Shown here: positions 16,636-23,880 of the stretch, piece by piece
Layout: each line of letters begins with the position of its first letter
Numbering within the stretch: the first letter of the stretch is position 1
Assembly (NCBI GenBank): GCA_005801425.1
Contig: SYDY01000054.1
Coordinates: 1 to 42,222, forward strand
Direction of reading: 5' to 3'
Origin: Bdellovibrionales bacterium
GTDB lineage: Bacteria; Myxococcota; XYA12-FULL-58-9; SYDY01
Length of the DNA stretch: 42,222 bases
Notes under the pieces: model-generated
Told to the model about the DNA's origin: nothing
Databases searched by the model: none
What the model saw: only the letters and a program-made list of their open reading frames with translations
Translations under genes and position numbers: made by a program

Positions 16636-18492
16636 TTACTGCCACTCAACCGTAGCGGGTGGTTTGCTTGTGACATCGTACAGCACAAGATCTATTTCAG
16701 GGAAAGAAGCGCAGATGTCATGCGCCAAATGTACCAATACATCCGCTGGAATATCTTTGCCAAATTCGGCGGGTCTTCCAGTCATGAAGTCGTTGGTGAT
16801 GATGGTTCGAATGGCCACGGAGAGCTTTTTGGTGATGCCCACGCCCAATAACACCACGAAGTATTGGCTAAAATTGTAGGTGCTCAAGCGTGCGGTGACG
16901 ATGTCGTCGACGGCGCGCAAAAGATCGGCATTTTGACGTGTAATGTGCAATGGGTGGCTGCGTACGATGCCGTTCAAGTGAGGGGTATTCAGCACGTAGG
17001 CCATGCGATTCACGCAATTGACGTCGTTGGGAACCGATCGTCCGAGTCCAAACAAGAGATCTGTGTTGATGGTGTTGATATCACCCGCAACGATCCCCAA
17101 ATGGCGATAGCTTCGATAATCGCCTTGAACGCCAACGCTTTTGAGTGCGAGCAATTGGGCTTCAATGCCAGGCATGTATTTTTCACATGCTTGTTGTGTC
17201 GCGAGTTGATCGGCATCGCTTGGGAGCTCGGGCCCGTCATAGCACATAATACGAACGGCGAGGCCAGGTCCGGGGAAGGGTTGCCTTGCAGCCACGGCTT
17301 CATCGAGGCCCAATTTGCGCGCGACTTGGCGCACTTCATCTTTGTGCCAATCCCAATTGGTTTCAACCACAAGGCCTTTGTCACGTGCTTTGCGAACCAG
17401 ATCCACATCATTGTGATGTGTTTTTATTTTGCTTGCAAAGTGACTTACCTGAGGGTTGCCGCTTTCGATGAGATCGGGCCGTAGGGTGCCTTGTGCCCAA
17501 TAGGTGTGTTCAAAGTCCAAGCCCAAAGAAGCGCATGCATCTTGTACCACGTGCACAAACGCATGACCGATGATTTGTCGTTTTTCTTCGGGATCCACCA
17601 GTGCGGTCAGTGGGCCCATAGATTTTCCATTAATATCAATGGCTTTGTCAAAAAACGCATCGGTAGCGTTCACGCGTTTAAGATGCACAAACCCAAGTTT
17701 TTTTAAGTCTTCGCAAATGCGATCGCTTTCGTGGAGGCGCATCAAACCGTGATCAACGTGTACGGCATAAACGCGTTCAGGCCCCAATGCTTTCAGAAGC
17801 AACGCCGCGCTTACGGCTGAATCAACACCGCCACTCACAAGGACGATCACGGGGTTTTCACCCACTTGGTCGCGAATTTTTTGTATGGCAGTGTCGATGC
17901 GATCGTCCAAAACAAAATTCCCAGAAAATCCGCAAATGCGTTTTAGGAAATTGTTGAGAATCTGTTTTCCATTATGTGTGAGATCCACTTCGGGATGAAA
18001 CTGCACGCCGTAAATTTTGCGTGCAGGATCGCCTATCACTGCGATGATATTTTCAGATTGTCCGTAGGCTTTGAATCCGGGTGCCAACGTGCGTACCGAA
18101 TCGCCATGGCTCATGAGCACACGTTGCTTGGATTCGAGATCTGCAAAGAGTGGACATGCAGGATCGATGGTGATGTCTGTTTCACCATATTCGCCACTTG
18201 ATGATGGAAGGACTTCACCCCCAAAGTGCTTGTTGATCAGCTGCATGCCGTAGCAAATGCCCAGCACGGGAATGCCGAGGTCGAGCATTGCGTCATCGTA
18301 GATAAGTCGGTCTTTTGTCCACACGCTGCCTGGGCCGCCGGACAAAATGATGCCACCAAACGCCTTCAGTTTCTCTGCGGGGGTGGTAATGGGCAAAATC
18401 TCAGCACAAACTTGTAATTCTCGGACTTTACGGTCGATGACTTTGGTATATTGTCCGCCGCAGTCAAGAATGGCGACAGTGTCGATATGCAT
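16636..18492 (-). CDS. guaA: GMP synthase (glutamine-hydrolysing), long form
   Basis: Makes GMP from XMP, ATP and glutamine (EC 6.3.5.2). From ATG 18492 the protein is 618 aa, about 90 longer than E. coli GuaA. The class I amidotransferase (~1-190) has GICYGMQ with the nucleophile Cys and an HPEV histidine; the ATP-pyrophosphatase has VLVSGGVDS and the PFPGPGLAVR block. The C-terminal dimerisation part is of the long type: LKSVGVQGDYRSYRHLG is followed by an extra ~70 residues before RTIITNDFMTGRPA and the TSKPPATVEW end, which parallels eukaryotic GMP synthetase. The frame is open to 18534, but that start would leave only 18 bp to the divergent mscS-type gene, so 18492 is preferred even though its Shine-Dalgarno site is weak. 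Confidence 0.95.
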   Translation of the reverse strand: MHIDTVAILDCGGQYTKVIDRKVRELQVCAEILPITTPAEKLKAFGGIILSGGPGSVWTKDRLIYDDAMLDLGIPVLGICYGMQLINKHFGGEVLPSSSGEYGETDITIDPACPLFADLESKQRVLMSHGDSVRTLAPGFKAYGQSENIIAVIGDPARKIYGVQFHPEVDLTHNGKQILNNFLKRICGFSGNFVLDDRIDTAIQKIRDQVGENPVIVLVSGGVDSAVSAALLLKALGPERVYAVHVDHGLMRLHESDRICEDLKKLGFVHLKRVNATDAFFDKAIDINGKSMGPLTALVDPEEKRQIIGHAFVHVVQDACASLGLDFEHTYWAQGTLRPDLIESGNPQVSHFASKIKTHHNDVDLVRKARDKGLVVETNWDWHKDEVRQVARKLGLDEAVAARQPFPGPGLAVRIMCYDGPELPSDADQLATQQACEKYMPGIEAQLLALKSVGVQGDYRSYRHLGIVAGDINTINTDLLFGLGRSVPNDVNCVNRMAYVLNTPHLNGIVRSHPLHITRQNADLLRAVDDIVTARLSTYNFSQYFVVLLGVGITKKLSVAIRTIITNDFMTGRPAEFGKDIPADVLVHLAHDICASFPEIDLVLYDVTSKPPATVEWQ

Positions 18493-18498
18493 GTGGCT

Positions 18499-18527
18499 AA
18501 GTAGGGATTTTGCAGCGTAAGTGTCAA
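18499..18527 (-). promoter_or_regulatory. Candidate guaA promoter (weak)
   Basis: TTGACA (a perfect -35 hexamer) is at 18527-18522 on the minus strand. A 17-18 bp spacer leads to CTACTT/TACTTA, a poor -10. If real, the transcript would start at or next to ATG 18492, which would explain the lack of a Shine-Dalgarno site by leaderless translation. Confidence 0.25.
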
Positions 18528-18552
18528 CATGCAATGAGTCGGAGGATTAAGA

Positions 18553-19464
18553 ATGAGTATGCATTGGGGACGTGAAGTGTTTTGGCGCGTTGTGCGCCCG
18601 ATGTCGTATTGCTTGATTGCATGGGGTTTGCTGCTGTGGCTTCCCCATGCGGCTTTGCCTTCGCGTTGGGTTTTTGTGTTGCAATTTTCGGCCAAATTAA
18701 TCATGGCGGTGGCCTTTGTTTTGGCCTCCACCAACATGGTTGATGTGCTGGGTGACTGGATGGCCCAGAGAGCGGCACAAACGGCCAGAAAACTTGATGA
18801 TCACCTGGTGCCTTTAACGATACGGATCATCAAGCTGGTGGTGATTGCGTTGGGCTCTGTTTTTGTATTGCAAAATCTTGGTATCGACGTCCGCAGTTTG
18901 ATGGCTGGTCTTGGGATTGGTGGTTTGGCGCTTGCCTTTGCGGCGAAAGAAACCTTGGCGAATGTGTTTGGAACTATGACCATTTTTGCCGACAAACCAT
19001 TTCAAATCGGCGATTGGATTGTGTTGAATGGTGCAGAGGGAGCGGTTGAACAGGTTGGATTTCGCTCGACCCGTTTGCGTACGGCTTCTCATACGCTTGT
19101 GACTGTGCCCAATGCGAAAATCGTTGATTCGATCATTGATAATTTGAGTGCACGGGATCCGCGTCGTGTTCAATTTGTTTTGGGCCTAAATTATCAAACG
19201 TCGCCTGAGCAGATCCAAAGTATTGTTGAAGGCATACGAAATATTCTTTTGGAACAACGTTCTGTAAAGAAAAATTCCATTGAAGTGTATTTTTCAAAAA
19301 TAGGCGCTGTGTCGCTTGATGTTTCAGTGACCTTTTCTCTTGATGTTCATGAACAGGCCTCCGAAGTGCGCGAAAAACACAATATTTTGATGGCGATTAT
19401 GAAACTGTCGGGTCAGTTGGGTGTGTCGTTGGCATCGCCCAAAAATGCTGCAATTCATGATTGA
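18553..19464 (+). CDS. MscS-family mechanosensitive ion channel
   Basis: A 303-aa inner-membrane channel that opens on membrane stretch during osmotic downshock. GGAGGA at 18541-18546 is 6 nt before the ATG. Helices are seen at ~15-34 and ~42-64, and the pore helix TM3 at ~98-130 carries the Gly/Ala pattern GIGGLALAFAAKETLANVFG. The beta domain follows with DKPFQIGDWIVL and the family's RSTRLRT and TVPNAKI motifs, and an alpha/beta C-terminal domain to the end. Length and layout match the small MscS type. It is divergent from guaA and has no same-strand neighbour downstream except the mobile element. Confidence 0.93.
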   Translation: MSMHWGREVFWRVVRPMSYCLIAWGLLLWLPHAALPSRWVFVLQFSAKLIMAVAFVLASTNMVDVLGDWMAQRAAQTARKLDDHLVPLTIRIIKLVVIALGSVFVLQNLGIDVRSLMAGLGIGGLALAFAAKETLANVFGTMTIFADKPFQIGDWIVLNGAEGAVEQVGFRSTRLRTASHTLVTVPNAKIVDSIIDNLSARDPRRVQFVLGLNYQTSPEQIQSIVEGIRNILLEQRSVKKNSIEVYFSKIGAVSLDVSVTFSLDVHEQASEVREKHNILMAIMKLSGQLGVSLASPKNAAIHD

Positions 19465-19540
19465 TGGTGCGGTGTTCGTTTATATAAAATGTCATTCCCG
19501 CGAAGGCCTCATCATTTGTCTCTTGTCAATACTGCTGATT

Positions 19541-19602
19541 GTTTTGAAAGAGATCCGTCATTGCGATCCCGAGTCATCGAGGGCGAAGCAACCCAGGCTC
19601 TA
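19541..19602 (+). repeat. 62-bp inverted repeat, left copy
   Basis: Identical to the reverse complement of 19960-20021. It starts GTTTTGAAAGAGATCCGTCA and ends in the CCCAGGCTCTA that contains the stop codon of the GIY-YIG gene. The core resembles the common intergenic repeat containing CGTCATTGCGA and CGAAGCAA. Confidence 0.95.
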
Positions 19603-19893
19603 GTAAAATTCCTCATACAAATCGCCCCATTCCGGGTTTCGGCTTTCAATGAGCGCTAATTTCTTTTTCCTTGATCCTCCTTTGATTTGCTTTTCCCGCG
19701 CAATGGCACTCAACATATTTTCGAATTGTTCATAGTAGACTAATGTTTTGCAGCCGTATTGGCGTGTGAACCCATCTGTTTCGCCGTGTTTATGTTCATA
19801 AACTCGCTTCATCAAGTCACTTGTTACACCAGTATAAAGTGTTCCGTTGCGTTTATTGGCCATGATATAAATTGCTGGATTACGTTGATTCAT
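19600..19893 (-). CDS. GIY-YIG family endonuclease
   Basis: A 97-aa single-domain protein beginning MNQRNPAIYIM. The GIY-YIG signature appears as IYIMANKRNGTLYTG, followed by the catalytic Arg in KRVYEHK and the family's DGFTRQYGCKTLVYYE and AIAREKQIKGG segments, and the C-terminal NPEWGDLYEE tail. This is the stand-alone YhbQ/UPF0213-like class, commonly found alone in intergenic regions. A frame extension upstream to 20001 only reads the inverted repeat and is not credible. The protein is basic and small enough to bind and nick DNA; whether it cuts its own flanking repeats is unknown. It is flanked by no operon partner. Confidence 0.9.
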   Translation of the reverse strand: MNQRNPAIYIMANKRNGTLYTGVTSDLMKRVYEHKHGETDGFTRQYGCKTLVYYEQFENMLSAIAREKQIKGGSRKKKLALIESRNPEWGDLYEEFY

Positions 19894-19959
19894 TTTTATT
19901 TTCCAACCGTGAGATATTAGTCGTCTTTTTATTACGAGTGATGTCCAATTTCTAGATAT

Positions 19960-20021
19960 TAGAGCCTGGGTTGCTTCGCCCTCGATGACTCGGGATCGCA
20001 ATGACGGATCTCTTTCAAAAC
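19960..20021 (-). repeat. 62-bp inverted repeat, right copy
   Basis: Perfect reverse complement of 19541-19602. It lies 66 bp upstream of the GIY-YIG start codon, so it could also carry its promoter or fold with the other copy into a long hairpin in the transcript. Confidence 0.95.
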
Positions 20022-20109
20022 GGTTCGCAGTATTGACATTTATAGAAGCGATAAATGATGAGGCGAAGGCGGGAACCCAGTTTATGTAGAGGCGGTTCGC
20101 GAACCACCC

Positions 20110-20877
20110 TCATTTCCTATGCAACCACATTATAGGCTCAAGCGGTTCTGTATTGCGCCGCATTTCAAAATAAAGAATTGAATTTTCGCCCACGATCCCG
20201 AGAACGCTGTTTTGTGACATTTTTTGCCCTACGCTGACCAACGTTTGATCGAGCTGTCCGTAAATACTATGAAAATCATGACCATGATCCACCACCACGG
20301 TATTGCCAAGATCGCCCAGTGTCCCAGAAAAAACGACCACACCCGGATAAACCATTTGTACCGATTGTGCGTGTTGTACTTCGATGAAAATCCCATCGTT
20401 GGCGCTTCGTGTGCCAAGCAAAGCTTCTCCAGATCCGCGAAGGATACGACCCTCAACGGGCCATGGTAGATTTCCTTTGCTTGAGGCAAAAGGCAATAGA
20501 GGGTGATGATTCACTAGCGAAGATGGCTTGCTTATGGGAGATGATTTTTTTGTCGATCTGTTTTTTCTTTCGATCATGTTTTCTTGGTGACTAAGTTGTT
20601 CGATATCCTTTTGCATGCGCAGCAATGAAGTGCGTTCACGCATACTGGCCCAACGCATCATGCGGTTCTTCATCATGGCTTCGTCAATTTGTTCTGATGT
20701 TTGAAACGCTGCGTTTTTGAGATGAAGTGAGGTTTTGGTGAGTGCGAGAAGTGTGCAATGAAACTGCTTGATGTGTTGGGCATTTTCCATGGCGATTTGC
20801 GCTTTGTGTACCGAAGTTTTTGCAAGATCATTGGACGTGGTTGCCAATGCACTTGTCAGTATCCATACCATGATCAT
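20110..20877 (-). CDS. envC: EnvC-like murein hydrolase activator with degenerate LytM domain
   Basis: A 255-aa periplasmic protein with an N-terminal signal or anchor helix, a coiled-coil-like helical stretch (~20-110; AMENAQHIKQF, MRERTSLLRMQKDIEQLSHQ) and a C-terminal LytM domain (~135-255: LPWPVEGRILRGSG, VVVDHGHDFHSIYG, ILYFEMRRN, PIMWL). The zinc ligands of active LytM peptidases are replaced: the first His/Asp site reads NDGIFIEV and the HxH site reads SILYFEM. This is as in EnvC, which activates amidases rather than cutting. It overlaps ftsX by 4 bp (ATGA), completing ftsE-ftsX-envC, where FtsEX uses ATP to pull on EnvC at the division site. Confidence 0.8.
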   Translation of the reverse strand: MIMVWILTSALATTSNDLAKTSVHKAQIAMENAQHIKQFHCTLLALTKTSLHLKNAAFQTSEQIDEAMMKNRMMRWASMRERTSLLRMQKDIEQLSHQENMIERKNRSTKKSSPISKPSSLVNHHPLLPFASSKGNLPWPVEGRILRGSGEALLGTRSANDGIFIEVQHAQSVQMVYPGVVVFSGTLGDLGNTVVVDHGHDFHSIYGQLDQTLVSVGQKMSQNSVLGIVGENSILYFEMRRNTEPLEPIMWLHRK

Positions 20878-21764
20878 GTTTGATTTTCTCTCATACGAAG
20901 AACACTTGCACTTCCTAGGAAACCAATGCTTACGCCCAATGCTATTAAAATAGGTGCATGTCCTTGCGCTAGGATGTCAAAAGGAAAATCACCCCAAAGA
21001 GGTCCAATCCATTGATGTGCAATATGGGTGTCGATGTGGCGAAATAGCCACAAGAGTATGATTCCCAAACAAGATCCCGAAAATCCCCAGACACAACCGG
21101 CCGCAATAAACGGCATGGTGATATAAAATCGTGATGCACCGATCATGCGTAATATTTGCAACTCTTTTGTGCGTGAGAGCATCGTCAGGCGCATGATAAT
21201 TGCCATAAGCAATGCGGTTGCCCCAAAAACAATGCTTGTGATGATGAAGCCGGTCATCCGCGCTGCATGAATGCTTGCGATGATATGCATATGATCGGGC
21301 AAGCCGGTATCAACCATTTCTACGCCACTTATCTTTTGTATCTCGTTTGCGATGTGTTGGATGTCTTCCCATGTCGCCGATGCTTGGGGAGAAACATCTA
21401 AAGTATGTGGCATCCATGTGGGATCAACGCCATCGACAAGATCTGCCATGGGACTTCCCATACGCTTGAACTGTTCCAATGCTTTTTCAGGGGCAACATG
21501 GGTGACTGAAGAAACATGTTCGAGTGCTTGTACTTTGCGTGCAATGATATTTGCGAGAGCCCCATCGGTTTCTTCCGAAAGATATACGGCGATGCGGGTT
21601 GCATCACGCAGACGTGTTTCAACGAGGTGCGATCCAGATAGCAACGCCAGTGTGAACCCAAGAAGCAAGGTGCATATGCCAAGGGTGACCGATGCGAGAA
21701 TGCCCATGCGCGTGAATGGTCGGCTTTGTTTGCATGCATGATAGAATTGCCATACGAGGCTCAT
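20874..21764 (-). CDS. ftsX: Cell division ABC transporter permease FtsX
   Basis: A 296-aa permease with the FtsX layout: N-terminal cytoplasmic part, TM1 (~27-48, SVTLGICTLLLGFTLALLSG), a periplasmic domain (~50-165, with the conserved VYLSEET, HVAPEKALEQFKR and LPDHMHII features), then three helices. The cytoplasmic segment MLSRTKELQILRMIGASRFYI is the coupling loop. Start: the GTG at 21773 is possible but ATG 21764 has AAGGTG 7 nt upstream and gives the ATGA overlap with ftsE, so it is preferred. It acts in the divisome with FtsE and the EnvC-like protein. Confidence 0.93.
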   Translation of the reverse strand: MSLVWQFYHACKQSRPFTRMGILASVTLGICTLLLGFTLALLSGSHLVETRLRDATRIAVYLSEETDGALANIIARKVQALEHVSSVTHVAPEKALEQFKRMGSPMADLVDGVDPTWMPHTLDVSPQASATWEDIQHIANEIQKISGVEMVDTGLPDHMHIIASIHAARMTGFIITSIVFGATALLMAIIMRLTMLSRTKELQILRMIGASRFYITMPFIAAGCVWGFSGSCLGIILLWLFRHIDTHIAHQWIGPLWGDFPFDILAQGHAPILIALGVSIGFLGSASVLRMRENQT

Positions 21765-22429
21765 GCAGCACACCTTGTTGGGTGGTGGGTTCCTACATCA
21801 AGGCGCAAAACAGGCCCCGTATGTTGTGCGATCAATCTCGGATTATGGGTCGTCATGATCACGGTGGTGCCACGCACGTTGGCATGACGCAAAAGTGCCA
21901 TCAGCTGTTCACCCATGATTTCATCAACGCTCCCCGTGGGTTCATCGGCGAGTAAAAGAATGGGATCATGCACCAACGCACGGGCAATGGCCACGCGCTG
22001 TTGTTCTCCGCCGGAGAGCGCTGCAACAGGCATATGCAAATGCTGTGCGAGTCCCACACCATGGGCAATGTGCAAACACTTGCGGGCAATGGCGTGTGGT
22101 GCAAAACCGATGCTTTCAAGTGGCAGTGCGATGTTTTCTTGCACGGAACATTCTTCGAGCAAACGAAAATCTTGAAACACGATCCCCATCCGTCTTCGGA
22201 GTGCGAGAATACCGCTTGGCTTCAAGGATCCGACATGAATTCCTGCCACAAGCAACTGACCGCTACTTGGACGCATGGCACCGTAGATAAGCTTGAGAAG
22301 TGTTGATTTCCCAGCCCCGGAAGGTCCTGTGATCAACGCAAAATCGCCATGCTCGATATGAAAATTAACATCGTGCAATGCAACTTGCCCGGATGCATAG
22401 GAATGATGGAGATGAAACGCGCGTAACAC
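21761..22429 (-). CDS. ftsE: Cell division ATP-binding protein FtsE
   Basis: A 222-aa ABC ATPase starting at GTG with GAGG about 7 nt before. Walker A is [12 protein letters not shown], the Q-loop region is [19 protein letters not shown], the signature is [15 protein letters not shown], Walker B is [13 protein letters not shown], and the H-loop is TTHNPRL. The DFRLL stretch after the Q-loop is characteristic of FtsE. It is the first of three genes with ATGA overlaps. It powers conformational signalling through FtsX rather than substrate transport. The leading gene begins after an 80-bp gap that holds a small hairpin. Confidence 0.95.
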   Translation of the reverse strand: MLRAFHLHHSYASGQVALHDVNFHIEHGDFALITGPSGAGKSTLLKLIYGAMRPSSGQLLVAGIHVGSLKPSGILALRRRMGIVFQDFRLLEECSVQENIALPLESIGFAPHAIARKCLHIAHGVGLAQHLHMPVAALSGGEQQRVAIARALVHDPILLLADEPTGSVDEIMGEQLMALLRHANVRGTTVIMTTHNPRLIAQHTGPVLRLDVGTHHPTRCAA

Positions 22430-22487
22430 GATCCAACCTCATAGGATCATGCGTGCGTATTTGGAAGTTTTTGTCCTGGAAGGGCGG

Positions 22488-22500
22488 GCGGGACACCCGC
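22488..22500. repeat. Small GC hairpin, possible dispersed-repeat remnant
   Basis: GCGGG-ACA-CCCGC in the gap between ftsE and the unknown gene. The surrounding GGGCGGGCGGGACACCCGC resembles the GGGCATC/GATGCCC element at 24607-24647. No run of T follows on either strand. Confidence 0.3.
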
Positions 22501-22509
22501 ATAAATACG

Positions 22510-23109
22510 TTAGCCTTGTTTGCTAATCGATTGCTTGATGGCGTCGTGTCTTGCTTTCATCATGGTTGAGATAAGACTTGTGCTCTTGCTCAACCACTCT
22601 GCACGGTATTGGGCTTCAAGATATTTGTAGTTATCTTGGCGCATGTGGTCGTTCATTTTGTCCATATAGGACATGGCACCGCTGGTACCGAGGCCTGGTT
22701 TATTTACCAAGGCCCCAAGGCCGTCTTGATTGTCTTCGTAGCCTCGGTGAACGGCATTGCCGATTTCTTTGAGTGCGTCTTTTTCTGCGCCAGGCTGATT
22801 ATTTATTTTGAAATTACTCACAAAGGCATTGCGGTATTGTGAACCGTTTTTGGCTGTTCGCTCACCCAATTCTTTGAGTTGTTTCGAAAGGACATGATCC
22901 AAGACCTGGCCACCAGGAAGATTCGAGGCATCTGGATTTTTGGGTTGCTGGCCCTTACCGTTACCCATCAAATGGGTAAAATCACCGCCCGGAACGAGGA
23001 AGTTACTCCCGACTTTGTCGCCCTTTTTCGTTGTAATCGTCGAGGAACGATTCTCCGAATTGATGCGATTCATGTCGGCGGGTATATGTCTTCCAATGTC
23101 ATTTGCCAT
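22510..23109 (-). CDS. Conserved helical protein, unknown function
   Basis: A 199-aa soluble protein starting at ATG 23109 (AGGA 8 nt upstream; the ATG at 23115 has only 2-3 nt spacing). There is no signal peptide or membrane helix. The first half is polar and Gly/Asn/Lys-rich (NGKGQQPKNPDASNLPGG), probably disordered. The second half is helical with Tyr/Met/Lys heptad-like spacing (YMDKMNDHMRQDNYKYLEAQYRAEW, residues ~150-174) and ends in a basic helix MMKARHDAIKQSISKQG. The helical tail recalls, in general character only, C-termini of small type III secretion rod or needle-related proteins; that is not strong enough to name it. Orthologues in related genomes would be needed to assign it. 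Confidence 0.6.
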   Translation of the reverse strand: MANDIGRHIPADMNRINSENRSSTITTKKGDKVGSNFLVPGGDFTHLMGNGKGQQPKNPDASNLPGGQVLDHVLSKQLKELGERTAKNGSQYRNAFVSNFKINNQPGAEKDALKEIGNAVHRGYEDNQDGLGALVNKPGLGTSGAMSYMDKMNDHMRQDNYKYLEAQYRAEWLSKSTSLISTMMKARHDAIKQSISKQG

Positions 23110-23169
23110 GGCCATATTCCTAAGGTGAAAAGGTCCGCTATGGCTACATAAGCATAATGGGTCCGATAT

Positions 23170-23191
23170 GGTTAGAAAATATGGTTAGAAA
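23170..23191. repeat. Short tandem direct repeat
   Basis: ATATGGTTAGAAA occurs twice in succession between the unknown gene and hpf. It may be slippage or a paired protein-binding site upstream of the 22510-23109 gene, whose promoter should lie here. Confidence 0.3.
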
Positions 23192-23197
23192 AGTAGC

Positions 23198-23215
23198 GGC
23201 GCAGCTTGCTGCGCC
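23198..23215 (-). terminator. Candidate terminator of hpf
   Basis: GGCGCAGCTTGCTGCGCC is a near-perfect palindrome (stem of 7-8 bp) starting 10 bases after the hpf stop codon. On the minus strand it is followed by GCTACTTTTCT, a short T-tract. This is a weak intrinsic terminator at best. Confidence 0.35.
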
Positions 23216-23224
23216 ATGATTTCA

Positions 23225-23575
23225 TCACACAAGGTGGGCGGACGCATGTGCTTTCCGCAGACGTGATGTACGACTGCGTTCCAACTCACGCTTCACCAGC
23301 GTAAGAATGCGGTCGTGGGCGAGATCGATAGCCTTGTACATGTTGCTGTCCACTTCGTTTAAAATAAGTGGGCGATGCCGTGGCATGTAGACATGAATAC
23401 GACAGGCCTTGTTGCTCTCATGGCGATGCAATTGACCAAGATCGTCAAGCTCAACCAGCAGATGCATGGCATCACTATCGGCTATCTTGCGCAAAGAAGC
23501 ACCCAGCTTCTCCTCTGCATAACTCCTTAACGCCTGGGTGAGATTCATGTGCCTAGCTTTGACTATAACGTGCAT
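23225..23575 (-). CDS. hpf: Ribosome hibernation promoting factor, short form
   Basis: A 116-aa protein with the YfiA/HPF domain: VIVKARHMNLTQALRSYAEEKLG, an LVELDD beta segment, CRIHVYMPRHRPLILNEVDSNMYKAIDLAHDRIL, and a basic tail (VKRELERSRTSRLRKAH). It binds the 30S subunit and blocks the decoding and mRNA sites in stationary phase. The tail is short, without the dimerisation domain of long HPF, so it fits the short HPF/YfiA type. GAGGAG lies about 9 nt before ATG. Upstream is a ~305-bp gap with a possible promoter. The partner gene rpoN, often next to hpf, is not seen here. Confidence 0.88.
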   Translation of the reverse strand: MHVIVKARHMNLTQALRSYAEEKLGASLRKIADSDAMHLLVELDDLGQLHRHESNKACRIHVYMPRHRPLILNEVDSNMYKAIDLAHDRILTLVKRELERSRTSRLRKAHASAHLV

Positions 23576-23646
23576 AACGACGCACTCCTCAAGGCATACG
23601 TGTCATGAGATGTGATCCCACGAAGCACAATATGTCTCATAAAACC

Positions 23647-23652
23647 ATTATA
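23647..23652 (-). promoter_or_regulatory. Candidate -10 of the hpf promoter
   Basis: Perfect TATAAT on the minus strand, giving a 5' leader of about 65 nt for hpf. The -35 match is only 3 of 6. Confidence 0.3.
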
Positions 23653-23814
23653 CTCCTCCTGAGACGGGGTGCTCGAAAAAATGACTTTCATTGTCTGGGG
23701 CAATTTGCCGGTCGCCATTTATATTTATTGATATTTTGTGTGGTGATTCCCAGCATCAAGCTTTGGGTATGCCATTTGAAACGCGATGTTCGCTCCGTAG
23801 TTGTTCTTATTAAC

Positions 23815-23866
23815 CTCTCCCGCTTGCGGGGGAGATCGTCGCGTAGCGGCGGGTGAGCGTATTCGC
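23815..23866. repeat. Dispersed two-hairpin repeat, copy A
   Basis: CTCTCCC-gcttgc-GGGGGAG (23815-23834), then GTCGC-gta-GCGGC (23838-23850), and the tail GCGGCGGGTGAGCGTATTCGC (23846-23866). The tail matches copy B with one difference, and the hairpin stems differ in sequence but keep their pairing. Confidence 0.6.
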
Positions 23867-23880
23867 ACCAGCACAAAAAA

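Larger units (their letters stand above)
19508..20062. mobile_element. Small GIY-YIG endonuclease element with inverted repeats and 8-bp target duplication
   Basis: The element is 555 bp. It ends in a perfect 10-bp inverted repeat (CTCATCATTT at 19508-19517, AAATGATGAG at 20053-20062) and is bordered by the direct repeat GCGAAGGC (19500-19507 and 20063-20070). Inside, a second, perfect 62-bp inverted repeat (19541-19602 and 19960-20021) frames the single gene, whose stop codon lies in the left copy. A 12-bp TGTCAATACTGC is also shared between the arms. No transposase is present, so movement would rely on the GIY-YIG nuclease itself or on a helper. See the findings for the insertion argument. 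Confidence 0.65.
19491..20080. repeat. Dispersed palindromic repeat interrupted by the GIY-YIG element
   Basis: The left flank GTCATTCCC + GCGAAGGC (19491-19507) and the right flank GCGAAGGC + GGGAACCCAG (20063-20080) reconstruct, when the 8-bp duplication is counted once, a palindromic repeat with stem TTCCCGC/GCGGGAA and loop GAAG. Repeats of this sequence type are widespread in intergenic regions of proteobacteria and other phyla. Confidence 0.7.
23576..23880. other. 305-bp intergenic region upstream of hpf
   Basis: No gene is credible here. On the minus strand a perfect -10 (TATAAT, 23652-23647) lies ~70 bp before the hpf start; a -35 is weak (TCGAGC region, 18 bp away). The GGAGGAG adjacent to the TATAAT is probably chance. 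At 23815-23866 there is a copy of the dispersed two-hairpin repeat also found at 42023. An 83-residue plus-strand frame across this gap has no known features. Confidence 0.5.

Noticed and set aside
19894-20001. N-terminal extension of the GIY-YIG protein
   Set aside because: It reads the right inverted repeat and has no family similarity; MNQRNPAIYIM is the usual start of this family.
23573-23640. Possible 24-residue leader peptide (MRHIVLRGITSHDTY...) overlapping the hpf start
   Set aside because: The GGAGGAG site is 12 nt away and also coincides with a TATAAT; no codon signature of an attenuator.
23605-23856. 83-residue plus-strand frame in the hpf upstream gap
   Set aside because: No ribosome binding site, no recognisable motif, and it ends in the dispersed repeat.
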